64,000 nt of DNA from Stutzerimonas kunmingensis (GTDB lineage: Bacteria > Pseudomonadota > Gammaproteobacteria > Pseudomonadales > Pseudomonadaceae), in NCBI RefSeq assembly GCF_002929225.1, contig NZ_PISM01000014.1:372001-436000 (forward strand), in the 5' to 3' direction. Each line of letters begins with the position of its first letter. Position 1 is the first letter of the stretch. Position numbers and translations under genes: made by a program. Of this stretch, positions 49,420 to 58,028 are shown piece after piece. The notes beneath the pieces are model-generated. The model saw only the letters and a program-made list of their open reading frames with translations, was not told the DNA's origin and searched no databases.

Positions 49420-49435
49420 TGTGTCTTTAGACACA
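49420..49435. promoter_or_regulatory. Palindromic operator before the antitoxin gene
   Basis: TGTGTCT-TT-AGACACA is a perfect seven-base inverted repeat centred about 50 bases upstream of the antitoxin start, next to TAAGAT and TATGCT -10-like boxes on the minus strand. Autorepression by the Xre-type antitoxin is the likely use. Confidence 0.6.
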
Positions 49436-49461
49436 ATTATGCACACGCTATCTTTCTGGAC

Positions 49462-49483
49462 ACTCAGTTTGAGGAAACTGAGT
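49462..49483. repeat. Perfect nine-base inverted repeat
   Basis: ACTCAGTTT-GAGG-AAACTGAGT lies between the antitoxin promoter and the nuclease gene. It has no T-tract; it could be a regulator site or structured leader. Confidence 0.5.
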
Positions 49484-49653
49484 CTCCAAGTCACTTTTAC
49501 TTGTGAGCGGCCGTCACCTGTACCGGCCCAGCCCGCTTGGCGTTTGCCCAGCAAAGCGACCGATTACCGCGACTTCTTGCCTATCGCAACTGCTCACCAC
49601 TGATGGCAGAATCGAATCAAAGGATTGCCAACAGCGGTATCAAGGAGGGGGTT

Positions 49654-50748
49654 ATGGAGTTTCAAGAGAAACTGGCCAGTCTGGCTGCGAAGATCCGTCA
49701 GCAAAAGTCGGTCATTCAGACCGAAGAAGCTACCAAGAACGCCTTTGTCATGCCCTTCATACAGAGCGTGCTCGGCTACGACGTCTTCGACCCTACAGAA
49801 GTGGTTCCCGAGTTCGTTTGTGACGTCGGAACCAAGAAAGGCGAGAAGATCGACTATGCCATCCTCAAGGATGGGCAGATCCAGATACTGATCGAAAGCA
49901 AGAAGATCGGCGAGCCACTGAATATCAACCACGCCAGCCAGCTCTTCCGCTACTTCCACGTTACGACAGCCAGAATCTCGATCCTCACCAATGGCCAGGT
50001 CTACCGCTTCTTCACTGACCTGGACGCCCCAAACAAGATGGACGAAAAGCCGTTCCTAGAATTCGACCTTCTCGACATCGATGACCACGTCGTGCCGGAG
50101 CTGCAGAAGCTGACCAAGAGCGCATTCGATGTCGACTCGATCATCAGCGCCGCGGGCGAGCTGAAGTATGTAGGGCAGATTAAGCGTGTCCTCGCCGCCC
50201 AGTTCAGCGAACCCGACGATGACTTTGTCCGGCTCGTAGCTTCCCGCGTGTATGACGGTGTCATCACTCAGAAGGTGCGCGAGCAGTTCGCCCAGCTCAC
50301 TCGAAAGGCTACGGCGCAGTTTCTGGGGGATCAGATAAATGAGCGCCTGAAGTCAGCGATGACCGGTGCCGTAAGACCTGTGATCCCTGCCCAAGTATCA
50401 CCTGAGACACAAGAGCCGGCCGAAAACTCTCCCGATAGCGATGCTGAGAAGACCAAGATCGAAACCACGGTTGAAGAAATCGAGGGTTTCAACATCATCA
50501 AGGCGATCGTACGGTCGGAAGTCGACGTGAAGCGCATAGCCGCCCGCGACACGCAAAGCTATTTCGGCGTACTGCTCGATGACAACAATCGTAAGCCGCT
50601 GGCCCGCCTGCACTTCAACCGTCAGCAAAAGTACCTCGGTACCTTCGACGCGGACAAGAACGAGACCCGCCATCCGATCGACGCGCTCGACGACATTTTC
50701 GAGTTCGCAGACATTTTGAAAGACACAGCCAAAAGCTACGCCTGCTGA
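49654..50748 (+). CDS. Stand-alone HsdR-N (type I restriction R-subunit N-terminal) nuclease-like protein
   Basis: A 364-residue protein whose first 170 residues form an HSDR_N-type PD-(D/E)xK nuclease: KIDYAILKDGQIQILIESKK gives Asp67, Glu81, Lys83. The rest is a helical region, an acidic linker and a small beta domain (AARDTQSYFGVLLDDNNRKP). It lacks the motor domains of HsdR, and no HsdM or HsdS is nearby. The ATG at 49654 follows AAGGAGGGG. A defence role is possible given the neighbours, but such single proteins are widespread and uncharacterised. Confidence 0.75.
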   Translation: MEFQEKLASLAAKIRQQKSVIQTEEATKNAFVMPFIQSVLGYDVFDPTEVVPEFVCDVGTKKGEKIDYAILKDGQIQILIESKKIGEPLNINHASQLFRYFHVTTARISILTNGQVYRFFTDLDAPNKMDEKPFLEFDLLDIDDHVVPELQKLTKSAFDVDSIISAAGELKYVGQIKRVLAAQFSEPDDDFVRLVASRVYDGVITQKVREQFAQLTRKATAQFLGDQINERLKSAMTGAVRPVIPAQVSPETQEPAENSPDSDAEKTKIETTVEEIEGFNIIKAIVRSEVDVKRIAARDTQSYFGVLLDDNNRKPLARLHFNRQQKYLGTFDADKNETRHPIDALDDIFEFADILKDTAKSYAC

Positions 50749-51337
50749 GCGCCCGCTAGGAGGCACGCACCCGGCCTAGTGCAATTCAGGCTGGGTGCAT
50801 TGGCACCCCCAATATCAACACATCCGCAAGGAAGCCTTGGTCTGTCCCGGGCTGAGTGGACACTGACTTAAGGTGGATAATGTCCGCCGCAAGGAGTGTT
50901 CATGACCCAGACCACTTGGCCAGCGAATAATTTCCAACGTCGAGGCCGCCTCGAACGAAAGCGGCGAGGGCGCCAAAATAGTGCGGGGCACCCTCGGAGT
51001 GAGCGTTCGAGATATTGAGCGTTACGGAATACTCGGAGGGCCGATTCCTACTTAAGGCAGATAATGCCTAACTGGGACAACGGAGAGCGATTCTTAGGTG
51101 GGGAAAACAGCTTTTTCAGAAAGAACCTAGGCTTGCCTTGGTAAAAGCAGATTGTGGAGCCGGACCGATGGCCTTCTCGCTTCAGATGATTCACGGCGGC
51201 GGGAGGTCGCGATCCGGGTCGCGTAGTTGCACAAGCCCAGAGCTCAAACTGCAATCAGGTGATTGACTGGTGATTGACCGTACTCTGGCTTGCAGATGGA
51301 AAAATGCACTAGGTGACGCTTAAGCCCGCGTGGTGAC
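50749..51337. other. Gene-poor stretch with degenerate repeats left of the element
   Basis: No convincing gene. A 20-base motif occurs twice: ACTTAAGGTGGATAATGTCC at 50866-50885 and ACTTAAGGCAGATAATGCCT at 51050-51069 (16 of 20 identical). The first is followed by AAGGAG and a short frame (MTQTTWPANN...) that stops after about 38 codons, possibly the decayed start of an insertion sequence gene. Confidence 0.4.
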
Positions 51338-51359
51338 TGGTGCCGGAGCGGGGATCGAA
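51338..51359. other. Distal attachment site (imperfect copy of tRNA-Leu 3' end)
   Basis: TGGTGCCGGAGCGGGGATCG-AA matches the tRNA-Leu end at 60862-60884 with one missing C and one G-to-A change, in the same orientation. This is the expected left junction after integration. Confidence 0.65.
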
Positions 51360-51413
51360 TATAGCTCCTCCAGGCCACTGATTACGGCGTTTCGCTCCGG
51401 TTATAGATAGACC

Positions 51414-51436
51414 GTACCCCTAAGCGTACCCCTAAA
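51414..51436. repeat. Left copy of a 23-base direct repeat (arm-type integrase site candidate)
   Basis: Two tandem GTACCCCTAA units 13 bases apart. The same double motif occurs at 60729-60751 (21 of 23 bases identical, same orientation). Tandem short repeats inside both element ends are typical arm sites of tyrosine integrases. Confidence 0.65.
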
Positions 51437-51589
51437 AACAAAAGTACCCTGCCGAACAGAGGCTATGGCCTAACGGTGAGCATCCGACGTCGGTGCGGTG
51501 CTGGTCTACGCCTCGAATTCAGGTTTTCGGCGCTTAGCGATAAAACGGAGGGTTCCTAGCGGTCGTGCTGCTGTCGGTTGCTGGTGATC

Positions 51590-51787
51590 TTAGAGCTCCA
51601 TCTGCCGAACAATCTCAGCAGGGTCGGCGCCTCGCTGTAATGCGCGTCGGGCATCGCGGGTCATGGTGTCGATTGCTTCGCTCTCGAACCTCTCTGCCAT
51701 TCGGCAAGCCTTGCGGACGATCAGCACAGCCAGTTCGCGGGGAAACTCGGTTTTCTGCTGCTTCGGTCGGCCATAGCTAATCGACAT
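51590..51787 (-). CDS. Small element protein of unknown function
   Basis: A 65-residue helical, charged protein (MSISYGRPKQQKTEFP, then AVLIVRKACRMAERFE and a C-terminal DPAEIVRQMEL). GGAG lies eight bases before the ATG. It follows the small terminase and is the last gene of the element. No family recognised. Confidence 0.65.
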   Translation of the reverse strand: MSISYGRPKQQKTEFPRELAVLIVRKACRMAERFESEAIDTMTRDARRALQRGADPAEIVRQMEL

Positions 51788-51818
51788 GCGTTTACTCCAG
51801 GATGAAAGATTGTTTCGG

Positions 51819-52202
51819 CTAGAGATCGGCGAAGGGGTTCGCACTCGGCTTTGCACGGGTCGCAATACTGACCTTTGACCGGTCGGATGGCGTCATGCCG
51901 AACTTGCCCAGCAGCACCTCCAGTCGAACAAGGCGCATTGAAGTAAATTCCAGCGGATCAGCCCGGAATTGGGCGAGAAGATTTGCCGCTATCTCCAGCG
52001 CGATTCGGTCGGAGTCTGTCAGTACTCCAGGCGGCGCAGAGACGGCTATATCGTTCCAGCATTCAAGCGCCTGCTCAGTCAAATGATCCGGCGCGGCGGA
52101 TAGCGGGCCGGCGGTGTCTGGATCTACACGCTTGCGCTCGGGGTGCTTACGGAATGAACCGCGGGCGTCGAGTACGTTGGTTGGGGTTCTTGGCCTGGCC
52201 AT
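51819..52202 (-). CDS. Phage terminase small subunit (P27-like)
   Basis: The 127-residue protein starts MARPRTPTNVLDARGSF and ends with LLGKFGMTPSDRSKV, the pattern of P27-type small terminases. These bind packaging sites on phage DNA. Without a large terminase in the element, it may redirect a helper's packaging motor. The start at 52202 has GGAAG upstream. Confidence 0.82.
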   Translation of the reverse strand: MARPRTPTNVLDARGSFRKHPERKRVDPDTAGPLSAAPDHLTEQALECWNDIAVSAPPGVLTDSDRIALEIAANLLAQFRADPLEFTSMRLVRLEVLLGKFGMTPSDRSKVSIATRAKPSANPFADL

Positions 52203-52401
52203 ATTCAAAACTTCCATTACGGAGAGACAGGAAAATTACTGGATGGGCGGTGTCCGCTTTCGTCTTGCCTGAACAATGAGTCCACCCCCCCGGCAGGTGC
52301 TTCCAGAGAGGTTCGCTTTTCGCAAAAATTGTGGCGGTTTATGGTTGCCGAGTTTTGGGACCGGTTACCGCAACGAAGGCCTTGAGCTCTCACATGGCCC
52401 C

Positions 52402-52602
52402 CTATGCCTGCTCGATGACTCCGCTTCCGTCAGGCAGCAGTACGTCAGCCAATCGCTGTGCTCGGTCGTCCGCCTCTTGCTGCGAGTCGCCTTGCAGGAT
52501 GGCAAGTGTTCTGCCGCCTTGTTTCAGTCGGGTGTGATACTTCGGCGGAAGGCCAAGCATTGCTCTGTGCAATACCTGGCCGTGTTCAATGGGTCTAAGC
52601 AT
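52402..52602 (-). CDS. Small element protein of unknown function
   Basis: A 66-residue protein starting MLRPIEHGQVLHRAML with a helical DSQQEADDRAQRLADVLLP. Its ATG overlaps the stop of the frame before it by eight bases. No family recognised; the stretch 52218-52401 after it holds no gene I can support. Confidence 0.5.
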   Translation of the reverse strand: MLRPIEHGQVLHRAMLGLPPKYHTRLKQGGRTLAILQGDSQQEADDRAQRLADVLLPDGSGVIEQA

Positions 52603-52885
52603 GGTCGTTGCGTTCTGAGATCGTGGTTAACGTCGAGTTAACAGCTTTCGTTAACCCAGAAATAATCCGCAGATGCGGGAGGTGGCGGTTTCCGCTTGAG
52701 TGGGGCTTCGAGCTTTCGATCCGCCCCCCCCCCCTTGGAATTGGTGCCTGCCACCAGCGCCGTTCGCATTCGGCTCGGAATTGCTGCGCAGGCTGTCGAG
52801 GTTCTTTAATGTCTGGTGACTCACGACTGTACCCAGTCCGGCCGTTCCCTTGCGGGCCGCGCCGGCTACGGAACCAACCCGTCAA
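52595..52885 (-). CDS. Short frame containing an 11-G tract, possibly frameshifted
   Basis: A 96-codon frame begins two bases after the capsid stop. It runs through eleven consecutive G's (C's at 52724-52734 on the plus strand). One G more or less would give different tails (for example ending ADYFWVNESC or SRICGLFLG). Such a tract can be phase-variable, programmed for slippage, or a sequencing error. No domain recognised in any version. Confidence 0.35.
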   Translation of the reverse strand: MTGWFRSRRGPQGNGRTGYSRESPDIKEPRQPAQQFRAECERRWWQAPIPRGGGRIESSKPHSSGNRHLPHLRIISGLTKAVNSTLTTISERNDHA

Positions 52886-52886
52886 C

Positions 52887-54002
52887 TCACGGGGTAGGGT
52901 TCAGCTCCACGCGCAGCACAGCGCCCGGGGCGAATACAGCCAGGCCGAAACGTCCTTCAGCCAAGATCGTGGTTTGGTTGGTGACGAAGTTGTCCCGGTC
53001 TTCACGGCTCGCCATCACGGTGACCTGCTCGCGATCCAGCAGCGCAACCTGTGAGGTATCCATGACCAGTGCGGCGCCAGCAGTGATGCCCGGAGAGGTC
53101 ACGACAGGCAGGCCCCAAAGGTTCTGGCCGGACGGGTCTCGAGGTGAGCCCAGCACATACTGGCCATTGCCTGTCTCGGCACGCTCTGAGGCGATGGAGA
53201 ACCAGTCGCTTGGGTGCATGACGATAACGGACGGGCTCCACCCGGCAGACTGAAGCGCGGTCATTGCCTGGCCTACCCGGTCGGATGCGTGCGTTGCGGT
53301 CGGGGTGTGCTCGGTAGCCTGAAGCTCAAGTCCGAGAATGTGGCCGGTGGTGCCGTCACCCTTCATCAGCTCCGCTTCCAGCTTGGCCTGCACACCGTAG
53401 CGCAGCAGGTTGTCCAGCTGGTTCTGAAGCGCGGGCGCATCGGACAGGATCTGGTTTGACGCTCGTACCCAGTGCGCGATGGTGATGATGTTGGAGGTCT
53501 TCACCTCGAACGCCGGGGCGGACTCAGCTTTCAAGTCGCCCTCTGCAACCTGGACTGCGGCACCGTTGGCAGCGGTGGTCAGGCTCATGAACTCGAACGA
53601 GGAGCTGTTTACCGGCACAACCGGCAGCAGATCCAGCAGCGAGAGTCGCACCTGGGGATTGTTGAACAGTCCTTGAGCCCGCTGGGGTTGCACATCCACG
53701 TCAGCGCCGGTCAATGACTTGCGCAGCGTGGGCAGATCGCCGTTCTTCAGCACTACGCGGCCGGTGCTGTTAGCGCCGCCGATCAGGCTTTCAAGCTGTG
53801 CCGATTCGATGAACGAGGCGACCGGGCTGGACTTGCGGCCGAAGTAGCCTGGCTCCTCAGCGCCACCCCGGCGCGCCATCTTTTGTTCAAGGTCTTCGAT
53901 GCGTGCCGTGACGCCTTTAACTTCCTTGGTTAGATCGCTTTTCATGGATTGGACGGCGGCACCGTGTTCTTCCAGGGACTTGGCTACGATTTCAAAACTC
54001 AT
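52887..54002 (-). CDS. HK97-fold major capsid protein
   Basis: The 371-residue protein has an N-terminal coiled scaffold (KSLEEHGAAVQSMKSDL, ARIEDLEQKMARR), expected to be cut by the protease. The HK97 capsid fold follows: LLPVVPVNSSSFEFMS, WVRASNQILSDAPALQ, VIVMHPSDWFSI and LRVELNPTP at the end. It follows the prohead protease gene by six bases. A satellite with its own capsid can build particles of its own size. Confidence 0.93.
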   Translation of the reverse strand: MSFEIVAKSLEEHGAAVQSMKSDLTKEVKGVTARIEDLEQKMARRGGAEEPGYFGRKSSPVASFIESAQLESLIGGANSTGRVVLKNGDLPTLRKSLTGADVDVQPQRAQGLFNNPQVRLSLLDLLPVVPVNSSSFEFMSLTTAANGAAVQVAEGDLKAESAPAFEVKTSNIITIAHWVRASNQILSDAPALQNQLDNLLRYGVQAKLEAELMKGDGTTGHILGLELQATEHTPTATHASDRVGQAMTALQSAGWSPSVIVMHPSDWFSIASERAETGNGQYVLGSPRDPSGQNLWGLPVVTSPGITAGAALVMDTSQVALLDREQVTVMASREDRDNFVTNQTTILAEGRFGLAVFAPGAVLRVELNPTP

Positions 54003-54008
54003 AATGAA

Positions 54009-54683
54009 TTACCTCTGCCCTTGAAGGGCTTGTGTGATGCTTTGGAGTTTTGCCGCGATTGCGGCTAGTTCTGCGCTGTCGTCGGGCTGCTCGTCTCGAA
54101 CAAGTCCGTTCCAGCCACCCGCCATAAGCCGTTTAGCTTCGCGGGCGCTTAATCCCAATGCATCACGCACTGAGCGTTCAAAGTCGCGGGGGTTGGGGTT
54201 TACCGGGTCGAAGCTCTTCACGCTGGTGATGCGTGCGCTGGTGTTCGCCGGCAGTGCCACTAGGGAAACTTCGACCAGATCGATCTGCTTCAGCAGTCGG
54301 GCGCCGTTCTTAATCTCAGCGCCTCCGGCCGGGATCATGTAGCCGATCGACAGGGCCAGAGCGCCGTCACGCATCAGGGCATGGGCGGCTTTGGCTTGGG
54401 GTACGTCGGTGGTCAGTTTGCCGTGAGCCAGCAAACCTTCCGGGGTGTCCTCGAACTTGAGCCAGACGCCGACCGGATTTGATTGGTCGTGCTGCCAGAG
54501 CAAGGCCGGGCGGGTCTTGTTGGCTTCGTGCTGGGCAAGGGTCTTGGTGTACGCACCAGGTGCGATCAGGTCGCCGTGGGCATCAGGTTCGCCGCCGTAT
54601 GGGCTGGCAATACCGGAGAAGGTGCCGGCTTCATCGCCAGCAGAAAACTTGAATTGGATCGGGGCGGCTTGGAATGCGCGCAT
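54009..54683 (-). CDS. HK97-family prohead protease
   Basis: About 224 residues with the U35 protease pattern: SGIASPYGGEPDAHGDLIAPGAY, ALLWQHDQSNPVG with the catalytic histidine, LSIGYMI with the serine, and LVEVSLVALPAN. It matures the capsid by removing the scaffold. The start MRAFQAAP at 54683 is family-like; an ATG 33 bases upstream is possible. Confidence 0.92.
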   Translation of the reverse strand: MRAFQAAPIQFKFSAGDEAGTFSGIASPYGGEPDAHGDLIAPGAYTKTLAQHEANKTRPALLWQHDQSNPVGVWLKFEDTPEGLLAHGKLTTDVPQAKAAHALMRDGALALSIGYMIPAGGAEIKNGARLLKQIDLVEVSLVALPANTSARITSVKSFDPVNPNPRDFERSVRDALGLSAREAKRLMAGGWNGLVRDEQPDDSAELAAIAAKLQSITQALQGQR

Positions 54684-54816
54684 AAGTACGTTCTCACTTG
54701 AGCAAATAGGGATCATTTGCCGCTCAGGGAACGCATCACGCGCAACTGGGACGGGGCGCAGCGCATCACGCGCTGACCTGTCCAGTTTAATGACATGTCA
54801 CCAGAGCGGCAAGTGG

Positions 54817-55110
54817 CTAACTGATATTGGCGTCCGGCCAAATACGGTGTGCGTTCGCCAGCGCCTCGGCATGAGTTGTCGGTTCGCCGGTCATCCTGAA
54901 TGGCTGATATCCCGGCGCCGTGACATCCCAATATCGGCGGCGCTCGGCTCCGTCATTCGCTGCCAGCTCGGCCAGCAATTCCAGGCGGTGTGATCGAACG
55001 TACCGGCGCACGTCTTCGGTGATGCCCGACTTCGGCGTGACGAAAACCCGGTTGCCTCGTCGCTTCGCGGTCAGGCCATGACGGTGTAGAAAATCAATTG
55101 CGGCAGCCAT
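54817..55110 (-). CDS. Small element protein of unknown function
   Basis: A 97-residue protein: MAAAIDFLHRHGLTAKRRG, then VRRYVRSHRLELLAELAANDG, and a C-terminal part ending HRIWPDANIS. It overlaps the DUF3631 gene by one base. The N-terminal half looks like a small winged or swapped helix pair often found at the end of phage replication proteins (TubC-N-like), but I do not assign it. Confidence 0.6.
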   Translation of the reverse strand: MAAAIDFLHRHGLTAKRRGNRVFVTPKSGITEDVRRYVRSHRLELLAELAANDGAERRRYWDVTAPGYQPFRMTGEPTTHAEALANAHRIWPDANIS

Positions 55111-56627
55111 CAGATTTCCTCCCCGTCTTCGTCTTCCGACTGTAGGGGTGAAAAATCCTCTACACTTCTACAAGCCCCGCCAGTCGTGGGTTTCAGGCCG
55201 TTTTCTTTCTCTACACCGACATTGCTTGTAGAGGTTTGAAAATCGCTGTAACCCGCGCCAGCCGTGGGCTGTAGAGGTGTAGAGGTTTTCAGGGGGGTGT
55301 CAGCCGAAAGGTAACGATCCCAAGCCTCTACAAAGTCGCTCCGGTCATATCCCATCTTCCCGGTTTCGGTACCAATACGGACTTGGTGCGACTTTATGCC
55401 GAACTCCTCGATCTTCGTTTTCAGCTGGCGGGGAGTGATTGGCTTGCCGCGATTCCACGTTGCCCAGGGGGCTTCGTCGTTCGCGTTGAGTGCGTCAAGC
55501 AGATGCGAGCTGAACATCTTGCTGGCGCGTTTTTCGTCGAATACCGCCTTGATATCCGCCAGCAGCTCGGCACCGATGCTTGGCGTTTCCTCTTCGATAC
55601 CGTGCAAGGCGATGGCGGACTGCCTGGCGATGCGCGGCCAATCCCCGCCAGCAACATCAGCGATTGCCAATAGCGGCTCCCAGCAGTCGTTGGCGCGGTC
55701 GTTCAATCCCTCGATGATCGCTGGCCGTGCTGCTCCAATAGTGATGGCGTTGTCATCAGCGAAACGGGCGACTCGGCTGCGCAAGCGATCCCACATTGCC
55801 GGATCGGAATGGCGCAGACGTTCTACGCTCTCGCCTGGCTTCTTCCGGCGCAGTCGCAGCGGAATGCTGCGGTCTGCCAGGGTGTCAGCGATCTTGCCGA
55901 TACCGCAGAGCGCCTTCGCCCCCCATACGTTAAATTTGGTCGGCATGTGGTCATCACCAACACAGCGAACAACGAATGCGCTGTCGCGAGTAAACCCGGC
56001 ATTTAGAATGCCGCGTGCCTCCTCGTTATCACGCATGAAGGCATCTGCTTCATCGATATGCAAAGTCGGTGACCATAGTTCGATTGAGCGAAACAGCGCG
56101 GCGTTAGCGATGCCCGAAACCTGCATTGGCCGATAGGTCAGCTTGCTCAATACCGAAAGCATGATGGTCTTACCGCAGCGTTTTTCCGGTGCCGTGATGT
56201 TGGCGATTGGCGCGACTTGTACCGCGTCGATTAACCAGGTGAACGTCGCCCATAGCGCGGCGGCGCGGATCGTCTCCCGGTCTGCGATGACGTGGCGTCC
56301 GATGGCCTCCACCAGCTCGTCGAGTAGGTCAGCCCCGTTTACCTTTTCCGGCCACGGCTCCACCTCGTCGAAGATCCCGTCATTGGCCGATGCCTTGCCT
56401 TCAACCGCTGGCGCGGTGATCCGGTCGAAGTCGGCCATGCTCAGCACGTTGGCTTTTTTGACTTGGTGACGGAGCCGCGCCCATGCGGCCGGGTCGGTGT
56501 CGCGGGTACGCTTCAGTTCGTCGAGGATCGCCGGCACATACAGCGCACCAGGATCGACGGACAGCTGGTCGATGGCCTCTTGGAGCGGGCTTTTAGGCTC
56601 CAGGACGAAAACCTTTTCAGATCCCAT
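55110..56627 (-). CDS. DUF3631-domain replication ATPase
   Basis: The 505-residue protein has a nucleotide-binding region with APEKRCGKT as a variant Walker A, LHIDEAD as Walker B and the arginine-rich ADRSIPLRLRRKK. The middle and C-terminal part are the DUF3631 domain. Such proteins accompany Toprim primases in phages and satellites and probably act as the replicative helicase. It overlaps the primase by 11 bases. The acidic C-terminal tail contains short Thr/Ser-Pro repeats. Confidence 0.85.
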   Translation of the reverse strand: MGSEKVFVLEPKSPLQEAIDQLSVDPGALYVPAILDELKRTRDTDPAAWARLRHQVKKANVLSMADFDRITAPAVEGKASANDGIFDEVEPWPEKVNGADLLDELVEAIGRHVIADRETIRAAALWATFTWLIDAVQVAPIANITAPEKRCGKTIMLSVLSKLTYRPMQVSGIANAALFRSIELWSPTLHIDEADAFMRDNEEARGILNAGFTRDSAFVVRCVGDDHMPTKFNVWGAKALCGIGKIADTLADRSIPLRLRRKKPGESVERLRHSDPAMWDRLRSRVARFADDNAITIGAARPAIIEGLNDRANDCWEPLLAIADVAGGDWPRIARQSAIALHGIEEETPSIGAELLADIKAVFDEKRASKMFSSHLLDALNANDEAPWATWNRGKPITPRQLKTKIEEFGIKSHQVRIGTETGKMGYDRSDFVEAWDRYLSADTPLKTSTPLQPTAGAGYSDFQTSTSNVGVEKENGLKPTTGGACRSVEDFSPLQSEDEDGEEI

Positions 56628-57543
56628 GCGAAGCCCTCCAGCACAGCAAGTCGTTGAAGTCGCTTAGCTCCAGCGGGGCGTCGGTCGGCCATACAGGGAA
56701 AGCCACCTCCGCACCGATGGCGAGCGCGGCGGCTGTCGCTGCGGTGCGCCCCGGATTGCCCGCGGTCATGCGGTCGTCGTCGCCGGCGATGATGATCTGC
56801 TGCGAATCGCCGTACTTGGCGCGCAGGGCTTGCGCCACTGGCTTGAGGTTGCCCGCATTCATGGCGCAGGCCACGGCGGCGCCGGTTTCAGCGTGGATCG
56901 TTGCGCCCGTTGCCCAGCCTTCGACGATGTACAGCGGCTGGCCAGAGTCGATGCAACCCAGCGCGGCATAGGCACCACGAACTTGACCACCAAACAGGAA
57001 ACGCTTCGCTCCGTCCGACTCAATGCGCTGAATATTCACCAGACGGCTATCAGCGAACAACGGCACCAATAGCACGTCGCCAGACTGGCGCAGGCTGTGC
57101 GGCTTGGCTCGCTTTCGTATCAGATATGGGTGATCGGCGTCGGCACGGCTTGCTTCGCGCCAAAGGCGAGCGGCACGTTCAGCAGCGCTCTGCTGGCGTT
57201 GCTGCTGCTCTGATTCGCGCTGCTCTCTCGCCTTCTCGATGCGCTGTGCGATCAACTGCGCTTCCATCGGGTCGGCCGGCTTGCGGCTGCTCCAGGTTTG
57301 CGAGCCGTTAGCCTTCCAACTGCCGAACGCACCAGATGCGATGCCGTCCAGATACAAGACGTACCATCCGTTTTGCGAACCTGGCTTGTCCTCCGGTACG
57401 CGGAAACGATGGATTGCGCCGTCTGGCACAGGGAGCCAATCCAATTGCCCGAATGTGGTCTGTAGCGCGTCACGGAAGGCCAGTTCAGCTTTTTCAGGCA
57501 AGCCGATCCCGTTCAGCGCATGGGCGCCGTTTTGAATAGTCAT
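56617..57543 (-). CDS. Toprim-domain primase of the element
   Basis: A 308-residue protein with an N-terminal helical region rich in Gln/Glu (EKAREQRESEQQQRQQ) and a C-terminal Toprim domain: IVEGWATGATIHAETG (the conserved glutamate) and IIIAGDDDRMTAGN (the Asp-x-Asp). It should make primers for satellite replication. The first ~70 residues resemble the DUF7146/PriCT-like fold of plasmid primases. Confidence 0.88.
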   Translation of the reverse strand: MTIQNGAHALNGIGLPEKAELAFRDALQTTFGQLDWLPVPDGAIHRFRVPEDKPGSQNGWYVLYLDGIASGAFGSWKANGSQTWSSRKPADPMEAQLIAQRIEKAREQRESEQQQRQQSAAERAARLWREASRADADHPYLIRKRAKPHSLRQSGDVLLVPLFADSRLVNIQRIESDGAKRFLFGGQVRGAYAALGCIDSGQPLYIVEGWATGATIHAETGAAVACAMNAGNLKPVAQALRAKYGDSQQIIIAGDDDRMTAGNPGRTAATAAALAIGAEVAFPVWPTDAPLELSDFNDLLCWRASHGI

Positions 57544-57546
57544 GGT

Positions 57547-57864
57547 TTAGCCCTCTGCGGTCGGGTTCGGTGCGGTGGCCTTGCGGCGCTCCAGCTCGTA
57601 CTCGGCGCCGTTCGCAACGTCCACGAGCCTGCCGGATAGCGTGCCCAGCGAGTTGATAAGCCAGCCGATATTGCGGGCGGCGTCGTTGGATAGCTCGCCA
57701 GCGTCGGCAGTGTTCGCCAGTAGCTCGCCAATGGCGGAAATGCCGTGGGCCACCGTCAGCGCCTCGCATTCAGCGGTGCGCTCGATGGCGTCCAGATCAT
57801 CAGTGGACAGACGGCCCATGCGCAAAGGATCGGGTAGCAGGTGACTCCAGCAGACGGAGCTCAT
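57547..57864 (-). CDS. Small element protein of unknown function
   Basis: A 105-residue helical protein (MSSVCWSHLLPDPLRM, ERTAECEALTVAHGIS, NIGWLINSLGTLSGRL). It overlaps the gene before it by four bases and ends three bases before the primase. The pattern is like small phage proteins of the DUF3077/DUF-type that precede primases; no function assigned. Confidence 0.6.
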   Translation of the reverse strand: MSSVCWSHLLPDPLRMGRLSTDDLDAIERTAECEALTVAHGISAIGELLANTADAGELSNDAARNIGWLINSLGTLSGRLVDVANGAEYELERRKATAPNPTAEG

Positions 57865-58028
57865 TGGGCACCCCCTGCAACTTCCAGAGCGCGGGCACGT
57901 GTCATCGCTTCGTTGTAGCGGCGCAGGCGAACGGATAGGGACGAATCAGCGCGCAGAGCGGCGAAGGCGCGGGCCTTCCACGCGGCGGCGTGGGATTTGG
58001 ACGGATTGAGGGTAAGGGTGGTGCGCAT
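57861..58028 (-). CDS. Short basic element protein
   Basis: A 55-residue, Ala/Arg-rich protein (MRTTLTLNPSKSHAAAWKAR, RRYNEAMTRARALEV). AAGGAG stands about nine bases before the ATG, and the stop overlaps the next gene by four bases. Function unknown. Confidence 0.65.
   Translation of the reverse strand: MRTTLTLNPSKSHAAAWKARAFAALRADSSLSVRLRRYNEAMTRARALEVAGGAQ

Noticed and set aside
50840-51020. Insertion sequence remnant
   Set aside because: Only a short frame and terminal-like motif are seen; no transposase motif supports a call.
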